Assembly (NCBI RefSeq): GCF_002904335.1
Contig: NZ_PPHF01000120.1
Span: 1-64,000 of the forward strand
Length of the DNA: 64,000 bases
Source of the DNA: Amycolatopsis sp. CA-126428
Lineage (GTDB): Bacteria; Actinomycetota; Actinomycetes; Mycobacteriales; Pseudonocardiaceae
Reading direction: 5' to 3'
The stretch's first letter is position 1, and every line of letters begins with the position of its first letter. This document shows positions 63,775 through 64,000 of this stretch, piece after piece. Under the pieces are notes generated by a model. The model did not search any database. It worked only from the letters and a program-made list of their open reading frames with translations, and was not told the DNA's origin. The position numbers and the translations under genes were made by a program.

Positions 63775-64000
63775 CGGTGCACTCCCAGAGCGTCGCGCAA
63801 GCGGATCAGTCCGTCCCGCATGCGGGTCTTGACGGTGCCGATAGCGACACCGAGTTTCTCGGAAACCTCCCGGGTGGTGTAACCCTGAAAGTAGGAGAGC
63901 GGGATCGATTCCCGCTGCAGGTCGGTCAGCACCGCCAATGCGGCGCGGACGTGCGCCCGGTCGAGCCGGTCAAGCGTCGTCTCGGTGACGTCGTCGTAGG
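63771..64000 (-). CDS. SigK-like ECF sigma factor, C-terminal part (window edge)
   Basis: About 75 C-terminal residues of a sigma factor entering from the right edge. Region 4 is visible: LTDLQRESIPLSYFQGYTTR, EVSEKLGVAIGTVKTRMRDG and LIRLRDALGVHR. Coupled to the RskA gene by overlapping stop/start. The N-terminal region 2 lies outside the window. Confidence 0.9.
   Translation of the reverse strand, partial: YDDVTETTLDRLDRAHVRAALAVLTDLQRESIPLSYFQGYTTREVSEKLGVAIGTVKTRMRDGLIRLRDALGVHR

Overview
The DNA is very GC-rich, uses GTG/TTG starts often, has many ATGA/GTGA gene overlaps, and is dense in ECF sigma factors, GntR/IclR/TetR regulators, secreted glycosidases and a cell-wall arabinosyltransferase-like membrane protein. 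That points to a mycelial actinomycete chromosome, most likely a Pseudonocardiaceae member such as Amycolatopsis (inference; no rRNA marker). I saw no rRNA, tRNA, CRISPR array, complete insertion sequence or origin.

Layout. 1-5970: small metabolic and regulatory genes. A TetR repressor lies between a frameshifted DUF1330 gene and a DUF2855 gene, and both promoter regions carry the same 22-bp palindrome. Then come a WYL regulator, a VOC protein, an aldo-keto reductase and a DUF1761 membrane protein. 5971-8840: a decayed TetR paralogue, a secreted protein, an ECF sigma/anti-sigma pair and an internally deleted AI-2E transporter remnant. 8850-14216: an IclR regulator divergent from a phenol/catechol operon (flavin reductase, HpaB-type monooxygenase, catA, catB, catC). 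14579-15550: a mosaic of truncated genes.

15555-27169: a sugar / sugar-acid locus. One strand has an alcohol dehydrogenase, KDPG-type aldolase, KDG-type kinase, SMP-30 lactonase, aldose 1-epimerase and APC permease. The divergent strand has a phytoene-dehydrogenase-like FAD oxidoreductase, a DapA-family aldolase/dehydratase and an IlvD/EDD dehydratase, followed by an IclR regulator. Three copies of one 37-bp operator cassette (TTCGG-N15-TTCGG-N5-CCGAACA) sit on the two divergent promoters and on the regulator's own start codon, so this looks like one self-contained regulon.

27170-28275: another gene graveyard (DJ-1/PfpI and SRPBCC remnants). 28252-48245: a polysaccharide/uronate utilisation locus. 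It has two paralogous secreted glycosidases, two paralogous GntR regulators, a Dpp/Opp-type ABC importer, an enolase-superfamily protein lacking the usual KxK lysines, an SDR, an RraA-like aldolase, a GlcD-type oxidase, an alpha-ketoglutarate-semialdehyde-type dehydrogenase and an LAFTG-anchored beta-helix protein. Three TGGTATACC-type palindromes link both GntR genes, the aldehyde dehydrogenase and the second glycosidase. 48661-51075: MEDS/HATPase/STAS signalling proteins. 51483-54173: an alpha/beta hydrolase-TetR-LtrA operon. 54529-64000: an ECF sigma with an unusual partner, a GT-C-like membrane protein, DUF1963, an XRE regulator with a perfect terminator hairpin, a secreted beta-propeller, another mosaic of sigma and sulfite-oxidase fragments, an HATPase protein and a SigK/RskA pair cut by the window end.

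A recurring theme is that intact operons are separated by short scars made of several broken genes.
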